The position numbers and the translations under genes are program-made. Below, one piece after another: positions 1-13,019 of a stretch of DNA of 64,000 bases. The stretch is from Straminergon stramineum (Eukaryota > Streptophyta > Bryopsida > Hypnales > Calliergonaceae), in assembly GCA_963920665.1 (NCBI GenBank), contig OY987263.1, positions 36,506,547 through 36,570,546 of the forward strand, written 5' to 3'. The stretch's first letter is position 1. Each line of letters begins with the position of its first letter. Below the pieces are notes generated by a model. The model did no database searches. It was not told where the DNA came from and saw nothing but the letters and a program-made list of their open reading frames with translations.

Positions 1-84
1 TGTTCACAAATTGTTGATTTAGACAATGCAATTATTTTATCAATTTAAAACTACTAAATCATGTCCTATTGGTGGTTTGATGTT

Positions 85-1850
85 AGGATTCCCACCAACA
101 CTCCGAGGTCAAGGACATGCTCCCTCCAACCTCCCCAACTATAGTTCTGACCTCCACCTCATAGCTTACAAGTATGATGCTAGTGGTTCCTCTATTTTAG
201 TGCCTAAGTTGATGTTGCCCTCTTCCTACAATAGGACCTATATAGCACTGGTACAACAATGAATCGAGTTCCCTTCCCTCTACATTCTAGATACAATTGT
301 GTGTTTCAATCATCCATTGTATTTTGCAATCTAGCTAGGGTTGTATAACAACTCTAGAGGCTAGAGGAGATCATTGGGAATTTGGGTGTCTTCAAAAGAA
401 TAGGGACCTTCAAAGTCTTCTTCATCGAAATGTTCACAATTAGAGGTTCTACTACTAATTTCATGCTTTTAGCTATCCAAAAATTCTTGATTAAACTTGC
501 AAATAATGTCAATGTGTCAAGAACTTGGAAGAAAGTCTCTTCAAGTTTTTGTGGTACTAGTCGAGGCACAAAAAGAGGTGTTGGATAATCTTGAAGTTCT
601 TCATTTGATAGAATTGGAGATGTTGGATTGGGAGGTAGAGATTGCAAATTGGTGAAAGTTGCAAAATCTTGAGCTAGCAATCTACAGCTATAATGAGCAA
701 GTAATCCATTCTATTCAATGTGGAAGAATTCTAACAAAATTCCACTTAAAATATCAAAATGCAAAGAGTCTAAGGAAACATAGTGGAGTTACAATATCAT
801 TCCTTTCCCTACGTATTGTTCTTCCTCTTACTAGGAATGTACACTGAATGCTCCTTGCATCAATGAAAAAATCACTTCTCAATGTGCCTCTTCTTAGAGT
901 GAGTTGGTTGTGACAAAGCTTCTTAGTGTGTAGTAAGGAAAATTTGATGGCGGTTGCTTGAGTATGAAATTCTTCCTACTATCTCCCATGATGTACTTGG
1001 TGGGTGAGAGAGACATCAATTGTCAACAAAATTTAGCTAAATTAGGCTTGTTTGCATAAGTTGTGGTCACGAGTGAAGTAGTTTAGAGCCATTTTAGGGT
1101 AGAATTCTATAGCCAAGAGTGATCTTATTCAACAAATGTGGGTGTAATTAATTGCCAATGCTTCAATTAGGTGCTATGTTGTGAAATCAAGGCTTCGTAG
1201 TGGTCATAAAGTCATTTGATTACAAAGATTTTGGGCTTGGAAGACTCTTTTGTTCTATAAAACAATTTGTCTCATTGCCAAATTTGCCAAAATTCATCAT
1301 CAAATTGTGGCATGCAATTACTTCCAATTAGATTTTTAACATTGACATGTAGGAGATTTTAGAAATAATTTGAAAAAATAATCAACATTATGAAGAAGGG
1401 AAATCTATAATGTCTAGTACATGGAGTGAAATAGCTTGTAGGCATTGCAACACCATTGCCTCCTAGATATTGATGGCCACCCACTATAAAAGTGTTTGTC
1501 ATCCAACCCCATCTCAAGCAACCTTGGTTGCTTGACCAAGCATAGTTCAAAGTTGTTCATTCACATTGCCCACCCCCTACCCACCCAAAACTTCCCACTT
1601 TTTGTCAAACCCTACCCTCTCTAAAGCCAACAAAATTTTGGTAGCCTAGCTTGCTCCTCAAGTTTGGTTTCATAGAAAAATGCCTATAGCTTCTTCACCA
1701 AGCACTTCATTGATTATATATCCACAATGCTCTTGCAAAACTACACATCTTTGAAAAGGTTTCAAAAACATGTCATACAAATTGAGACAAGAAGACCTAC
1801 CCAAACTCAAAATTGTCCCCCAAGGACACAATGGGACTTTAGGAATGAAA
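85..1850 (-). repeat. Dispersed repeat, copy 1, with decayed minus-strand coding sequence
   Basis: This stretch matches 45885-47440 in the same orientation, with many shared blocks, for example the segments around 430-470 and 46180-46215, and around 1830-1845 and 47410-47425. Translated on the minus strand, both copies give a related acidic peptide of about 30 residues with the pattern R-T-S-x-C-E, then aspartate/glutamate, then G-P-Y-S and N-D-L-L. The copies are broken elsewhere by stops and indels. Conservation at the protein level in two diverged copies points to an old transposon protein, but I do not recognise its family. No clear terminal repeats were found, so the true ends are unknown. 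Confidence 0.55.
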
Positions 1851-2700
1851 TCTGAAATGTTTGGGGTGTTTTGGACATCCCAAGTGAAGCATCAAATTTT
1901 AGTTTTTTCTCTCAATTTTTGTTTGAAATTGGAAAATCAAATGATCTTCTAGGGAGTCTAACTTTTAAAAAGATCCAATTGTTGATTAAAAAGTTATGTA
2001 TTTGTTTTGTTTTGACCTCCAATCCAAGTAGGTGGAGAAGAACATTATTTCACTTTGTAAATTTGCATACTTCTTCCTAACTTGAGTCTCTAATCTACTT
2101 AAATCTTAAGTCTTCAAATCTTTCTCCAAAGTATAATTATATGAATTATGGGGCTCAAAACCTTGACAAAGCTACATTGTCAAAAACCCAGACAACTTAA
2201 AAAAACCCACATTGTGTTGCTCTTTGTTTGGTCATATCTCACACATATATTACTTTTAGACCCCAAGTTTTTTAGGCAAGACCCTTGTACTAATCAAGAA
2301 TAAGACCCTACAATTACAAATTTGAAAGAATGAATGCATGTTGATTTATAAAGCCATTTTAGAAGTTGCTTCATTTGCGATTTCAGAAGTAGTTTCTGAA
2401 TTTTAACCCAAGAAACTTTAGGAGTTAACTCACCATAAAATGACAAGTTAGACCAAGTATGGGTCTTAAAGCAGACATGTTTTCCTCTACTGTAGTGAAT
2501 GTTGTTTATTTACACAGATCCTGTGTTGGCTATTATTCTTATTTGTGTCTACTTGCCTTGGCTTTAATTTGGATTTTTCATACATATTGTGAAGAATGGG
2601 TGAGGAATCATTAATATTCTCTTGTGGAGTTGTAATTGCTCAGTGTTTTCACTTTGGAATAAGTTAAGTTACAATGCAATCCTCACTTTCAAAAAATCAT
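1851..2700. other. AT-rich intergenic DNA, nothing recognised
   Basis: Short frames only, no repeats or gene signals that I can support. Confidence 0.5.
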
Positions 2701-4960
2701 CATGCTCTCAGTGAAATGACTGAACATTGGAACCCTTATTGCGTTCTGCAGTGCCACTCTGGCTGCTTGCTGGCCTGCAAAGCTCTCTGTCTGTCCAAGT
2801 CATGATTTTCATGCGCCGTGGTTTCAGATTTTGTTGCAATTGGGTGTAACTTCACTGACTCATTCCCAGAGTGACCTGGTCATGTGACGCCAGCTGAATG
2901 ATGATCTGGAGCGAGAATTGGCATTTGTGTGCTGTTGATCCAAACGGACCTGCATGTGCTTCTGATGCTGCTGCTGCTCAAGCATGGTGCCTGAAATTCT
3001 GAGCCCAAAGGTGGAAGTACTCAATTCCGAAGTCATCCCAATCACGTGGAAATTGAAAGGTGAAGGAGTCGATCTTGATGAGCGATGCAAACGGGTGACA
3101 AGTGAGGCACTTTCAAATTCTTCAAACAACCCTATTAATTGTCATCTCTGTCAGGAGAGATTGGTGAGTTTGTACATTATCAAATGAGATCAATGATCGT
3201 TCACTTCGCAAAATATTTTGTTCAACTAATGTAAGTCACGATGTGCACTGAGAGAGCTGCCTTGATCAAGAACGGAGCTGTAATAAGAGCGCATAGAGGT
3301 AAGCTTGATTGTTGTCTTTAATCTGGGTTTGTCAAGTGAGGACGTTAGGGAAGCTGCAGTAGGGTTTCTCTCTTGCAATTGCAGCATCCTGAAGCAGCGT
3401 CTCCAGCTAAAATATTTGAAATGTAAATCTGTCAATAGCCTCTAATATCTCGTTCTTCAGTGATGTTTCTTAATAGTTCCTCTGTTTTTCCAGAAACGTT
3501 GCTGATGCAGGGTGAGGTCCTCCAAGATTTCTTGAGAGCTCTACACCAGTATGCCTTTTGCATTGGTGCTTCAATTTGTTGTTTAGGGCTCTGAAAGATG
3601 CTGTTGACAATTAACTTTCTAGGTATCCTACACGCATTCATTAATGTTCTCCTCAAGTGACTTTGGAGGTGAATATCTCTTCAATTTTGGACAAAAGTTC
3701 TTGACTTCTACTACAACATGCCTTCTCTTCTATTTGCTTAGAAACAAACCTTACTATTTCATAATTATACATTTCAGTTAGTTTTTGCTCAATTGCGATA
3801 AGTTGAATTAGTTGTGACAATAAGAGGTGCACATACATGCATTACTCCACTATCCTTCACCTTTCTTTTTGATTTGGGGCTGTCGTGTTTCTTGGTGGAT
3901 ACTATTCTTGATAGCAGTGGAAACGACTGAACTGCAGATTTCAAATAATATCTCAGCTGGATGTTGTCTTTGGGGACTTACAGTAAACAGATCTTTGGAG
4001 TCATAATGCATAATGGGAAGACCATGAAAACCCAGCAGAGCGGTCTGTGCTTGTCTGAGTAAACCACTCCCCTCACCCACGCCTGGATTCGCCGACCCTC
4101 GCACTCAAACGAAACCTGCTAAGGAAGCATGTAGATTTTGACTCTCAAGTCTAGTTCAGACAAATTGTACTACTAGTCGTAGACTACGGATTGAAGCATT
4201 TGACAATTTAAATGACATTACATTGCTATTCCTACAGTCCTCAGAATGCCAAAGTCCTGATGTTTTTTTCAAAATGAATCATACAATTCAGCAGCAAAAT
4301 AATGAAAAAGGACCAGATGATGGACTCATACAAATAGGGGCAAGCTAACGTAATGTCAGAGCCAACTTATCGGCCACCAAGAATGGATGAGCTCGAATCA
4401 CAAGCATGTTAGAGCCAACTTTCCAGCATGAATTGAAACTCTACATGAAATTCTGGATCACTGAACCAGTATCTCTAAATGTTTGCCTACCTAAACACAA
4501 CGTGCACCTTCACATCACCTTCACAACTTCGTGCAATTCAAACAACAGAACCTACACAACAAAGCAAACTTGCAGAATGCAACAAAAAAACGATGCAAAA
4601 ACAGAACCCGACGGCATTGACATGCAATTCTAGCATATAGAGACGTGCATACAATCTAAGCAGAACCCTGGCTCTCGCATCCACTTTTCTAATCAAAATT
4701 CCACACTGAAATTCCACACTGGACCCCAAATTTGAAATATTTTCTTCATGCACCTGACACTCAGTCTTCCAGGGATGAACAGCATGTTCAGTTGGAGTCG
4801 ATCATAGTAAATCTCTTGAACAAAAGGGATGACTCCATTGTTGATTTCAAATATTATCTCAAATTGAAGATTGTCAATGGGGACATTATAACGTTTTTTG
4901 ATCAATTGGGAAAGCACCAGTATAGATATCAAAATTAATTGCACAATAGGGGCTGTCAAC
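2700..4960 (-). pseudogene. Possible decayed gene, minus strand, family unknown
   Basis: Base composition is clearly richer in GC than the flanks, and the minus strand has several short protein-like stretches in different frames. One, at about 3080-2965, reads FASLIKIDSFTF, then DWDDFGIEYFHLW, and ends at a stop. Others lie at 3838-3653, 3656-3432, 4104-3850 and 4962-4693. The last two share a related block at about 3935-3985 and 4840-4890, reading AEILFEI and FEIIFEI, so part of the region may be duplicated. No continuous exon chain with good splice sites could be assembled and no domain is recognised. It could be a degraded gene, a captured gene fragment inside a transposon, or chance. Confidence 0.3.
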
Positions 4961-6149
4961 AATGATCCAATGAAGTTATCAAATCCTACTTCAATTTATT
5001 TAGTTGCCAAATTATTTGCACTAGGATAATAAATGCAACTAAAATTGTCCCTGTGAGCATTTGAGCTTGGTTCCCATTATTATATCGTATATATTTTGTA
5101 GGGTCTTGATTGGAGTTTACTCCTTAATGATTGAAGGGGGGTGTATTTCCAAAATGGGCCAAAACTGTCAAGAACTTAAGTAAATTTTTTGCTCATTTTT
5201 CTTGAGATTGGATAGAATGTAACCATAGGATCTTGAGGTCCACATTGAGAGTGAGAACCTCAAAAAATTCAAATTATGAGATTGCACAATTTAGGAGATA
5301 TTTAAGTTTGAAGTTTTATCTGGGTCAATGGAGATATAGGGTAGGGCACTTTGAAGGAGCATATCTTCATGAGAATGCTTTGAAATGATGCCCTTTTTGT
5401 GCTTAGTGAAAGATAAGAGAGTTGAAAATGCATAAGTAAAATTTTCCAACATTCTGAGTATTTTCAATCCATGGTGGAGCTTGCAATGCACAATGGTCAT
5501 TGAAATGAGAGTAACTTAGTGTTTGTAAGAAAAAAAAAGAATGGGACACTTGTCTTCTCCTTCAACTCCTTGGATCTACCCTTTTCGAGGAGTGGAGCTG
5601 ATCTTTTCGAGGTGGGCAAAAATCAAATTGGTCGTCTGACTTTTTTGCCCATGCCCAAAACAAACCCAACAAAATGAGCTATAAACTACACTACACCACT
5701 TAACTTTGAAAATCCCCACAAGGTGGATTTAACTTAGAATTTGATGAAACTACCATGATTGGATTTATAACACATTCTATTTATTCAAAGTGTTTTGATT
5801 TGTTATTTTTTTAAACTCAAAATTTGAAAATAGACAACTCAAAAAAGAGGGGTAATGACCAAAAAATGGTTGCTACGATCATTTGGGGTTAAGGGGAATT
5901 TTTGAATCTCCTCACATGCAATTTCCAAACAAAATCCAAATAAAATATGAATTTTTAAAGTGATAAAAATAGGCATATCCAAAATTGGTCTCATATTCGT
6001 ATGAATCTAATTTTTAGGCAAGAATCTTGAAGGGATATTTTTGCAAATAGGTCTCAAAGAAGTCCAATCTCCTTAGGAAAACAATTGTTTGATGGAGTTA
6101 TGAAAATCTAAATTGCATCATTATCATTGAATTTTTTTATGAACAAGTA
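4961..6149. other. AT-rich intergenic DNA
   Basis: No gene. A stretch near 5215-5240 resembles the internal sequence of the TTAA-flanked elements (compare 42230-42255), so a very decayed relative may lie here, but no ends are visible. Confidence 0.35.
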
Positions 6150-6980
6150 CACAATGAGCTCTAATTAGATTGTGCTAAAAAAGAATTCAAATCATCTTTT
6201 TCTACTCATGTATAATACTATTAATGGACCTAAGAACATTATTCTATGTCACCCATCAAAGAGAAAGGGTAGCTTTGCCCATCAATATAATAGTCTTGTA
6301 CAATCAAGAATCTATTCACCAATGCATGTAGAATCACAACAAGTGACATTGAAGCTACTCACCCATTGAATTATTCGGGAATCCACTAGGGGTCAAATCA
6401 TGTTGTACTTTGCCGTTTTCCATATGACACAAAACGAAAAATACAAATCAAAGGTCCATTGACACATCAACTTGAAAAGAAAGTTTGAGTCATGACAGAG
6501 ATTAGATGGTATTTGAACACGTACGTAAGATTCCTAGATCAAATCCACTTTGGACAATATCTGATAGTCTTGTTAAATCAAGCTTACAAGACACGTGTGT
6601 TGAGCAAGTCAATTCAATAAATCAAGCTCAAAAGACACGCCTGCTAGACAAGTCAACTTGATAAGTCAATTCAACAAGTCAGTTCATAGAACAAACAATA
6701 GTTCACAAACTCTCTCAAATAGTTTAATGGAATAAATTGTATAGGATCCTATTACAAAAGCTATAAATAGTTTTTTTAAATTACAAGGTACTTCAATTAT
6801 TGTGATCTTGAGTGTAAATAGTGTGAGACCCCCTCACACTAATTTGGATAATTTTGTATGAATGTAAATTCTCGCTTATAATATGGCATGTGAACTCCAA
6901 CAAGTTGCAAAGAGGGAAATATGGTAGAAAATCCATTCTAGACCCCTCTCCATTCTTGAGTCCTATTTATTGATCCCAAA
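6150..6980 (+). repeat. Dispersed repeat, pair with 28960-29680
   Basis: Same-orientation similarity to 28960-29680 is visible over about 700 bases. Shared blocks include the segment ending in ACATTGAAGCTACT (about 6345-6358 and 29080-29095), the ACATCAACTTGAAAAGAAA block (about 6464-6482 and 29202-29220), and a block around 6715-6735. No terminal repeats or coding frame are recognised. It may be part of an LTR or of a larger dead element. Confidence 0.5.
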
Positions 6981-7896
6981 CCAACTTGTTTATAATCCAA
7001 TTCTAGTGAAGTCCACTCACCTTTTGAAAGTTATTTATAGAATCTCATTCCAATTGGAATCCCATTCTTTGAATAATAGTTTTAGTACATGTTTAGGGAC
7101 ATCACTAGGTACCTACTACCCATTCACTTCAAATTTTCATAGAATTTTTTTTTATAAATTTAAGATTAAAAAATTTCACTAAGTTTTTTTGTAAAAAAGC
7201 CAATCAACCCAAATCAATCAATTATAACTCTTGATATCTAAAAAGAAGGCAATTAGTTCTTAAAGGGTAAGAAATAGTTTTGGTTGCCTTATCTTATATT
7301 TGGAGGAAACGATGATGAAGAATAGGTCCTCAAGCTTAGGAATTCAGTTAGAATTACCTCCCAAAAATTAGTTCCACATTTCCCAAATTGATGATGGCAA
7401 TGGGAATGGGGCTACTGCATTTTCCAATTGCGGCTTTGCTCCAAAACAATTGGATTGGCCTGCCATTGGGCCAAGTTACTTCAAAGTATGAACTACGTGG
7501 GCCAATGGAGACTTCTTTGTGGAAAGGTCCCCTGGGATTGCCAACGGCCATCTGGGGTTGTTTTCATCCATTTATGGTTGTTTCCATCCATCTACACTCA
7601 ACAAACATGTTAACATTGCATCAATGGTAACTGACCCTATATAGTATATCACACAATTTTTGATTTGTTGAAGAGGAGGAGGAAGAATGGGAAAGAGTGA
7701 AAGAAAGCAATATCTATTGAATTTCTTTTTATGAATTTATGAAGTGTATTGCTTTGTAGTCCATATATAGATGCCACTAGGTCACCCCCAAAATAATAAA
7801 ATAAAAAACTCATAATGGTCATTTATCTTATCTAAAATGGCCACATCTTTATCCTAAAATCACCTCGATGTCAAGACCCTAACATAGCCATGTTCT
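6981..7896. other. Intergenic DNA, nothing recognised
   Basis: Short overlapping frames at 7388-7630 on both strands are not supported by any domain. Confidence 0.5.
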
Positions 7897-7900
7897 TTAA

Positions 7901-8142
7901 CCCCTCGAGGGTTAAAGAGCTTGTTTTGAGCCTCTCACCTATTTGATAGTTCAAAGTTATAACTACACTTCTCTACATTCTAAGAAGTATATCTAAGTGA
8001 ATTTCATATTATGATGTTTATACTCAATGGGGAAGTTCAAATGTACAATTGACATCATGTAATAATCTTGATGTACAATGTATATTATCAATCAAAGTTC
8101 AAACTTGTGAAAAAGTATAGAAATTGCTTGGGCCTTAAGGGG
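7901..8142. mobile_element. Short TTAA-flanked CCCC...GGGG element
   Basis: TTAA at 7897-7900 is followed by CCCCTCGAGGGTTAAAG, and the right end CCTTAAGGGG is followed by TTAA at 8143-8146. The 242-base body has no coding capacity. It belongs with the family described at 51781-52705 by its ends and flanks only; internal homology is not evident. It abuts the next element through a single shared TTAA. Confidence 0.45.
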
Positions 8143-8146
8143 TTAA

Positions 8147-9056
8147 CCCCTATAGTTTGAGTGCCCCCCTAGGAAAAATTAAAAAGAACAAACTTGTTTC
8201 TATAATCTCAATTTTTGGCACAAATTTTAAAACTTTTACTCAAGGTAGAAAAAAACACTAGCATTTGAAGAATATAATTTTAATTCAGTTGGTGCTTGGG
8301 AGCAAAAATTATGTCATCCCAAGTCCAAATTAGGTCATTGGGTAAGAGGGAAGAAATTCAAAAACTTTAAATTAAATTATTAATTTTTCATATATTTAAT
8401 TTTTTTTCGACATTGAAAGCTTTGATTTATTTCATTTGGATTAATGATGTGAAATTTATGAGATTCTTTTTGGCTGGCAACCATAGAAACTTCTTGAAAA
8501 AATGACATATTGGATTTCCTTTTGAATGTACTCAATTTTCTTATTTTTCAAATCAAAAAGGTTTCAAAGGCAAGCTTAGTATTCTTGCTAAAACAATCTC
8601 ATTGTTGGGATTAGTGCATTTCAATTCCATCTTAGAGCTATTAATCATTTATATTCCTTCAATCTCTTATCTATTTTTACTTAACAATTTTTTAGGAATG
8701 AAAATCAACCTCTTTTTTCTTTTCTTTTTCTAAACTTACAAATCAATTCTCAACATAAGAAAATTTAAACGCAAAATCTATAATGCAAAAATTTTAAGCC
8801 ACAAAGATTCACAAATTTATAATCTAGTCGTATAAGATGCAAAAAAATCTTGTTTCCTTCACTTTAAACGAAAATATCTTGCAATTTGAATGGTCAAATT
8901 TTCTAACATTTCTTTCTACACATTCTTATATAAGTCTAGTGTGAGATCCTATGGCTAGATATGCAAAAATTAAAATTTTCAGTATTTTGCTCTCATCAAT
9001 AGAAATGACAATTTTAAGTAGTGTTGGATGAAAAAAAGACATTGGAATTGTGGGGG
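8147..9056 (+). mobile_element. Member of the TTAA/CCCC non-autonomous element family
   Basis: The left end CCCCTATAG follows TTAA at 8143-8146. Internal blocks match the member at 27766-28922: the region of 8400-8530 matches about 28290-28400, and 8600-8690 matches about 28480-28570. The right end, near 8990-9056, corresponds to the conserved GAAATGACAATTTT block of the family but is diverged and has lost a clear TTAA. There is no coding frame. Confidence 0.5.
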
Positions 9057-10335
9057 CTAAATTCAAGACTTCACAAGTAGAGCCCATGGATTTGTTGACC
9101 AAATGACAAACACACTTCTATATTTTACACCCAAAAAATACAACAACTTCTTCTTGCCACCAAGTCACTTCTAAACTCTTTCTTTCTTACCCCAAAAGAA
9201 CCACTTTCACACACCCAACAATATCCAAGATCTCATTTAGTCAAAAGTGGTACAATTGAACTTCTTGCGTGGTTATAATGAGGCCTTGCATAGAGCAGTA
9301 CAAATAGTTGCATGGTATATATATGCCCAATTGCCTTACAATAGTTATGACATGTTTCTAAAAATGACTTCTATAGATCAATCTTCCCTAGGATTGAATT
9401 ATGTTATACCTATTTTTAGTATTTAGAACATTCACAAGTTATTCATATGGTGTCCTAGAAACACATGCTAAAAGACTCTAGAATCTATGCTTGACTTCCA
9501 ACAAGATCCAACAAAAGCTTTGATAGTTTGACCCTTTAAAGACGATAAATTCACATATTGAAGATTACAAATTTTATTTATCATACTTTAAAAAAGTACA
9601 ATCTAAATGAAGGTGAAGTCTAAATCATTAGACATAGTAAGTGACACTCCATATATTGGTTCAAAACTAACTTTGGGGACAAACAAATATCTTTGAATGA
9701 ACTCTTCAAAATTAATAATAAAATATATGACCAAACAATGGCTTTTTAGTCTTTAACTTTGAAACATGGAGGTGGGCCACCGTAGTCTTCAAGCATACAT
9801 AACTTCCCAATTATAGTATTTTAGCACAAAATACTTCCAATAGGTTGTCTCACATTCTTTTCTCAACAATAACACCACTTTATGTAATCAATAAAATGAT
9901 GACAAAGATACTTTTGAGTTTCTTCTCTTTAACCATGTTATAAAGTTGAAAATCTAATTCTTCATTGTGTACCTACATGTTCAATTAGACAACCTAATTG
10001 CAAGGGTAATCTAAATGAGCCTATCCAATGAAGAATGAATGGAAATAGTAGAGGAGGAAGTGGTAGAATGTTTGATGCAGAATTGGAGCAAATTGTCTTT
10101 GACATTTTGTTTGTTTAGTTGGGACCTCTTTGCTTCTTCTTTTTATCTAATCTTTTACTCCAGATGAAATAGAAGCATTCAATGAAAGTATTAAGTATCT
10201 CAAATATGAGTTAACATCTCTCCCCCATGCAAATATATTTGGATGAAATTTCCTTCCCTTTGTTGTAGATATAACTTCACAACAATAGTAGAAATCATTA
10301 TTTATTCTAGCAAGTGAATACACTCAAATTGGTTG
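9057..10335. other. AT-rich intergenic DNA, nothing recognised
   Basis: No frame, repeat or signal that I can support. Confidence 0.5.
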
Positions 10336-10497
10336 AAACTACACTAGTAGTGAAATTTAGTGTTAACTACACTAACGGATTCATAAATGCTACAACTTTT
10401 TACTCTAGATGAATACTTCTACCCAAAAGCACAAATATCAATATTATTCTCAATACTATTTAGTATTGTGACACTAATTCCATTATTAGTGTAGTTT
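10336..10497. repeat. Small inverted-repeat element with AAACTACACTA ends
   Basis: AAACTACACTA at 10336-10346 is the reverse complement of TAGTGTAGTTT at 10487-10497. Related TAGTGTAGTT or CTACACTA stretches occur at about 15693-15765 and 22190-22235, suggesting a small dispersed MITE-like family. Target duplications were not resolved. Confidence 0.4.
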
Positions 10498-12103
10498 TTA
10501 GTGACCAATTGGATTTGAATCAAATGTAGATGGACTTTGTGTTTAGAATGAGACATTATTTTCACAAAAGAAATCATTCATCAAACATTTCTTGTCTCTA
10601 GAGTATTAACAAGGTTAAAGATTTTATCCTTTAATACATGAATCTTTGTTCGAATTTTTGCACATTTTTGCTTGTATGATCTCTACATAAATATATTATG
10701 TACTTTAATTTCAACCTATTGGTCAAGAGAAAGGTATCTTCTAATGACTCAAGAATTGATTTGGATGAATTGAAAGGCATCTAAATGAAACATTTGCTTC
10801 AAAGGTGTTTTTATGCTTGCATAAGCTAAAACTTTTTTTAATTTGAAAAAAAGTTGCATTGTATAGATTTATAGATTTTAAAATCCTCTTTCAAAAAAAA
10901 TTCAAAATAACATTTGGCTTGAAGTTAAAAAGGGAATTAAAAAAATCAATAGAAAAAAATGGATATATGATGAATTTCTTAGACCAAGACCTTACATTAT
11001 TAGATTGGTTTTAGATCAAAATGCTTGAAAAATCTAAATATAGAATTAGAGTGTCAAAATTGATGTTTGAAAATTTTCATGTTGTAATTGTATAAATTCA
11101 TGTTTAAAAGTATTAAAAAATTTTGAGCTAAAAAAATTGAAATTTCCTTTAGCAATAGATGAATGGATTTTTAGTACTAAATTACAAAAACAAGTATGAT
11201 TTTTGTTGCATTTACATATTTACAAGAGTGACATGCAATGAAAGGACTAGATTTGGTAGGTTCCCTAAAGTCCAAAATATCAAGTTTTGGACACTAATAG
11301 AAAACAACTAAATATAGAATTAAAAAAGAATAAACAATTTATAAAGCTCATACTTCACAAGGAAGTGTCAAAATGTCAAAATTGTCACATTGTCAGTTTG
11401 TGATAGCACTTTCGGACTATCAAAAATATGATGATAACACCTTGAAGCACTATCATGTTCATCATCAAAAATTTGAATGTTTGACCTCTTAAGGGTTAGT
11501 AATAGGAATTATGTTTGATTGGTTATTTGATCAATTTTGACTCTTTAAGGTCCCAATATTTTTTCTAATTTTTTCTAATTTTTGTTTATTTACTACAATT
11601 TCATCAAGTTGGTCGTAAAAGAAGGTTCCTTTTAAAGCTTCAAGTGATTATTTTGGATGAATGAGAAGTTAGTAGGACAAAACATTGCCATCAAAACTTT
11701 TATTCACTATCCAAAATTTGAATATTGGAGCACTTAAGGTAAATTCTTAAAGGTTCAAAATGTCTAATTTGGGATGGAATATGGTATTTTTTAAATGCAT
11801 TGACACAAAAGGTGCATGTATTGAGGTATACAACAACAAAAGTTTGTATTTGTGTTGTGTCAAATTTCATTATGTATGACACTTCCAATTTCAATTACTA
11901 TTGTATTTCCTTCATGTCTCAAAAGTTGCAAAATGGTCTTCTATTGTACACATATATTGTTGTATTTATGCATCATATGATTAGATGTTAAAAGTGACAC
12001 CCAATCAAAAGATGTTAATTGTTGAATTATCAATCCAATGATGCATGTCTTGTCATATATTAGAATATAATTTGTATTATATGAAAAAATATGGTATTGT
12101 ATA
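10498..12103. other. AT-rich intergenic DNA
   Basis: No gene. Around 11480-11510 and 11700-11750 there are two related blocks with AAATTTGAAT and a nearby TTAAGG, similar to 48395-48435, which may be decayed ends of TTAA-type elements. Confidence 0.35.
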
Positions 12104-12672
12104 CTCCCTCTATCCCAAAATTCTAGTCCTTTTGTAGTAATGAAAGTATTAAGGATTTGACAATGATTTTTTAATTCATTCTACAATCAAATGATTCAAT
12201 AGTAGTGAATGTGCAATCATTCCTCTCAAGTGCAAAAGAAGTAGATGTGGCTATTAATTGCAATAAAAGAAAGATCACAAAAGTAGGATGTTGCAATAGA
12301 TACAAAGTGCATCACATAAATAATGATAAGCTTTATAGAGAAGGAAGACTTCTTATGCAACTACCTTGCCTTCTCCGTTTGTTTATATTGGTTGGAAAAT
12401 CAATAGATTTAGTGAAAAGTTCATTGTCTTTTAGTATTTGAACCAATCAACTTCAAATTGCTTTTTAAAAAAAAGAAAAATCCATTTTCAGATTTTTTTT
12501 TTTTTTTACATGAAAAGTGGATCATAAATTAGATTTCTTTTGCTTCATTTCACCAATTGTTTTCAAAAACAAAAGAAATCATCTTCAACCCTAAAATCTG
12601 ATATGAAGTTAAGGGACAAGTAATTTTAGACAAAGAAAAAAAAGGGACTAGTATTATGGGATGGAGGGGGAG
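12104..12672. mobile_element. Stowaway-like (mariner-related) element
   Basis: The left end, CTCCCTCTATCCCAAAATTC preceded by TA at 12102-12103, closely fits the known Stowaway terminal repeat. The right end, near 12646-12672, is its imperfect reverse complement (GGACTAGTATTATGGGATGG and then GGGGGAG). The right flank is TT rather than TA, so the second target copy has mutated or the end is slightly off. At about 570 bases it is long for a Stowaway MITE. There is no transposase frame. Confidence 0.65.
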
Positions 12673-13019
12673 TTTGTATGATTCCCCCAATAACCTTTAC
12701 AAGTTAAGGGTTAATAATAAGATTTATGCTCAACTACTTAATGGATGAATTTTTAAGTGTTGTTACCTTAGTAAGGATTGATCAATGTGTAGTTTTCTAG
12801 GGGGGAGGGTAAATTTTTCATTCCAAATCTACACATGCAATATTTTTTGAAGGAATATTAAACAATAGATTCCCCTATTTTCAATGGATGAAATTTGTTC
12901 AATAGTCTAGGAACAATATCGCTCAGTTATGGATACACTTCACACACACGTTTGAAGAAATACTTGTGTTTTCATCCACGTTTGGCATGTTTCATCCATG
13001 GCCAAAAAAAATACAAGTA
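12673..13019. other. AT-rich intergenic DNA, nothing recognised
   Basis: No frame or repeat that I can support. Confidence 0.5.
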
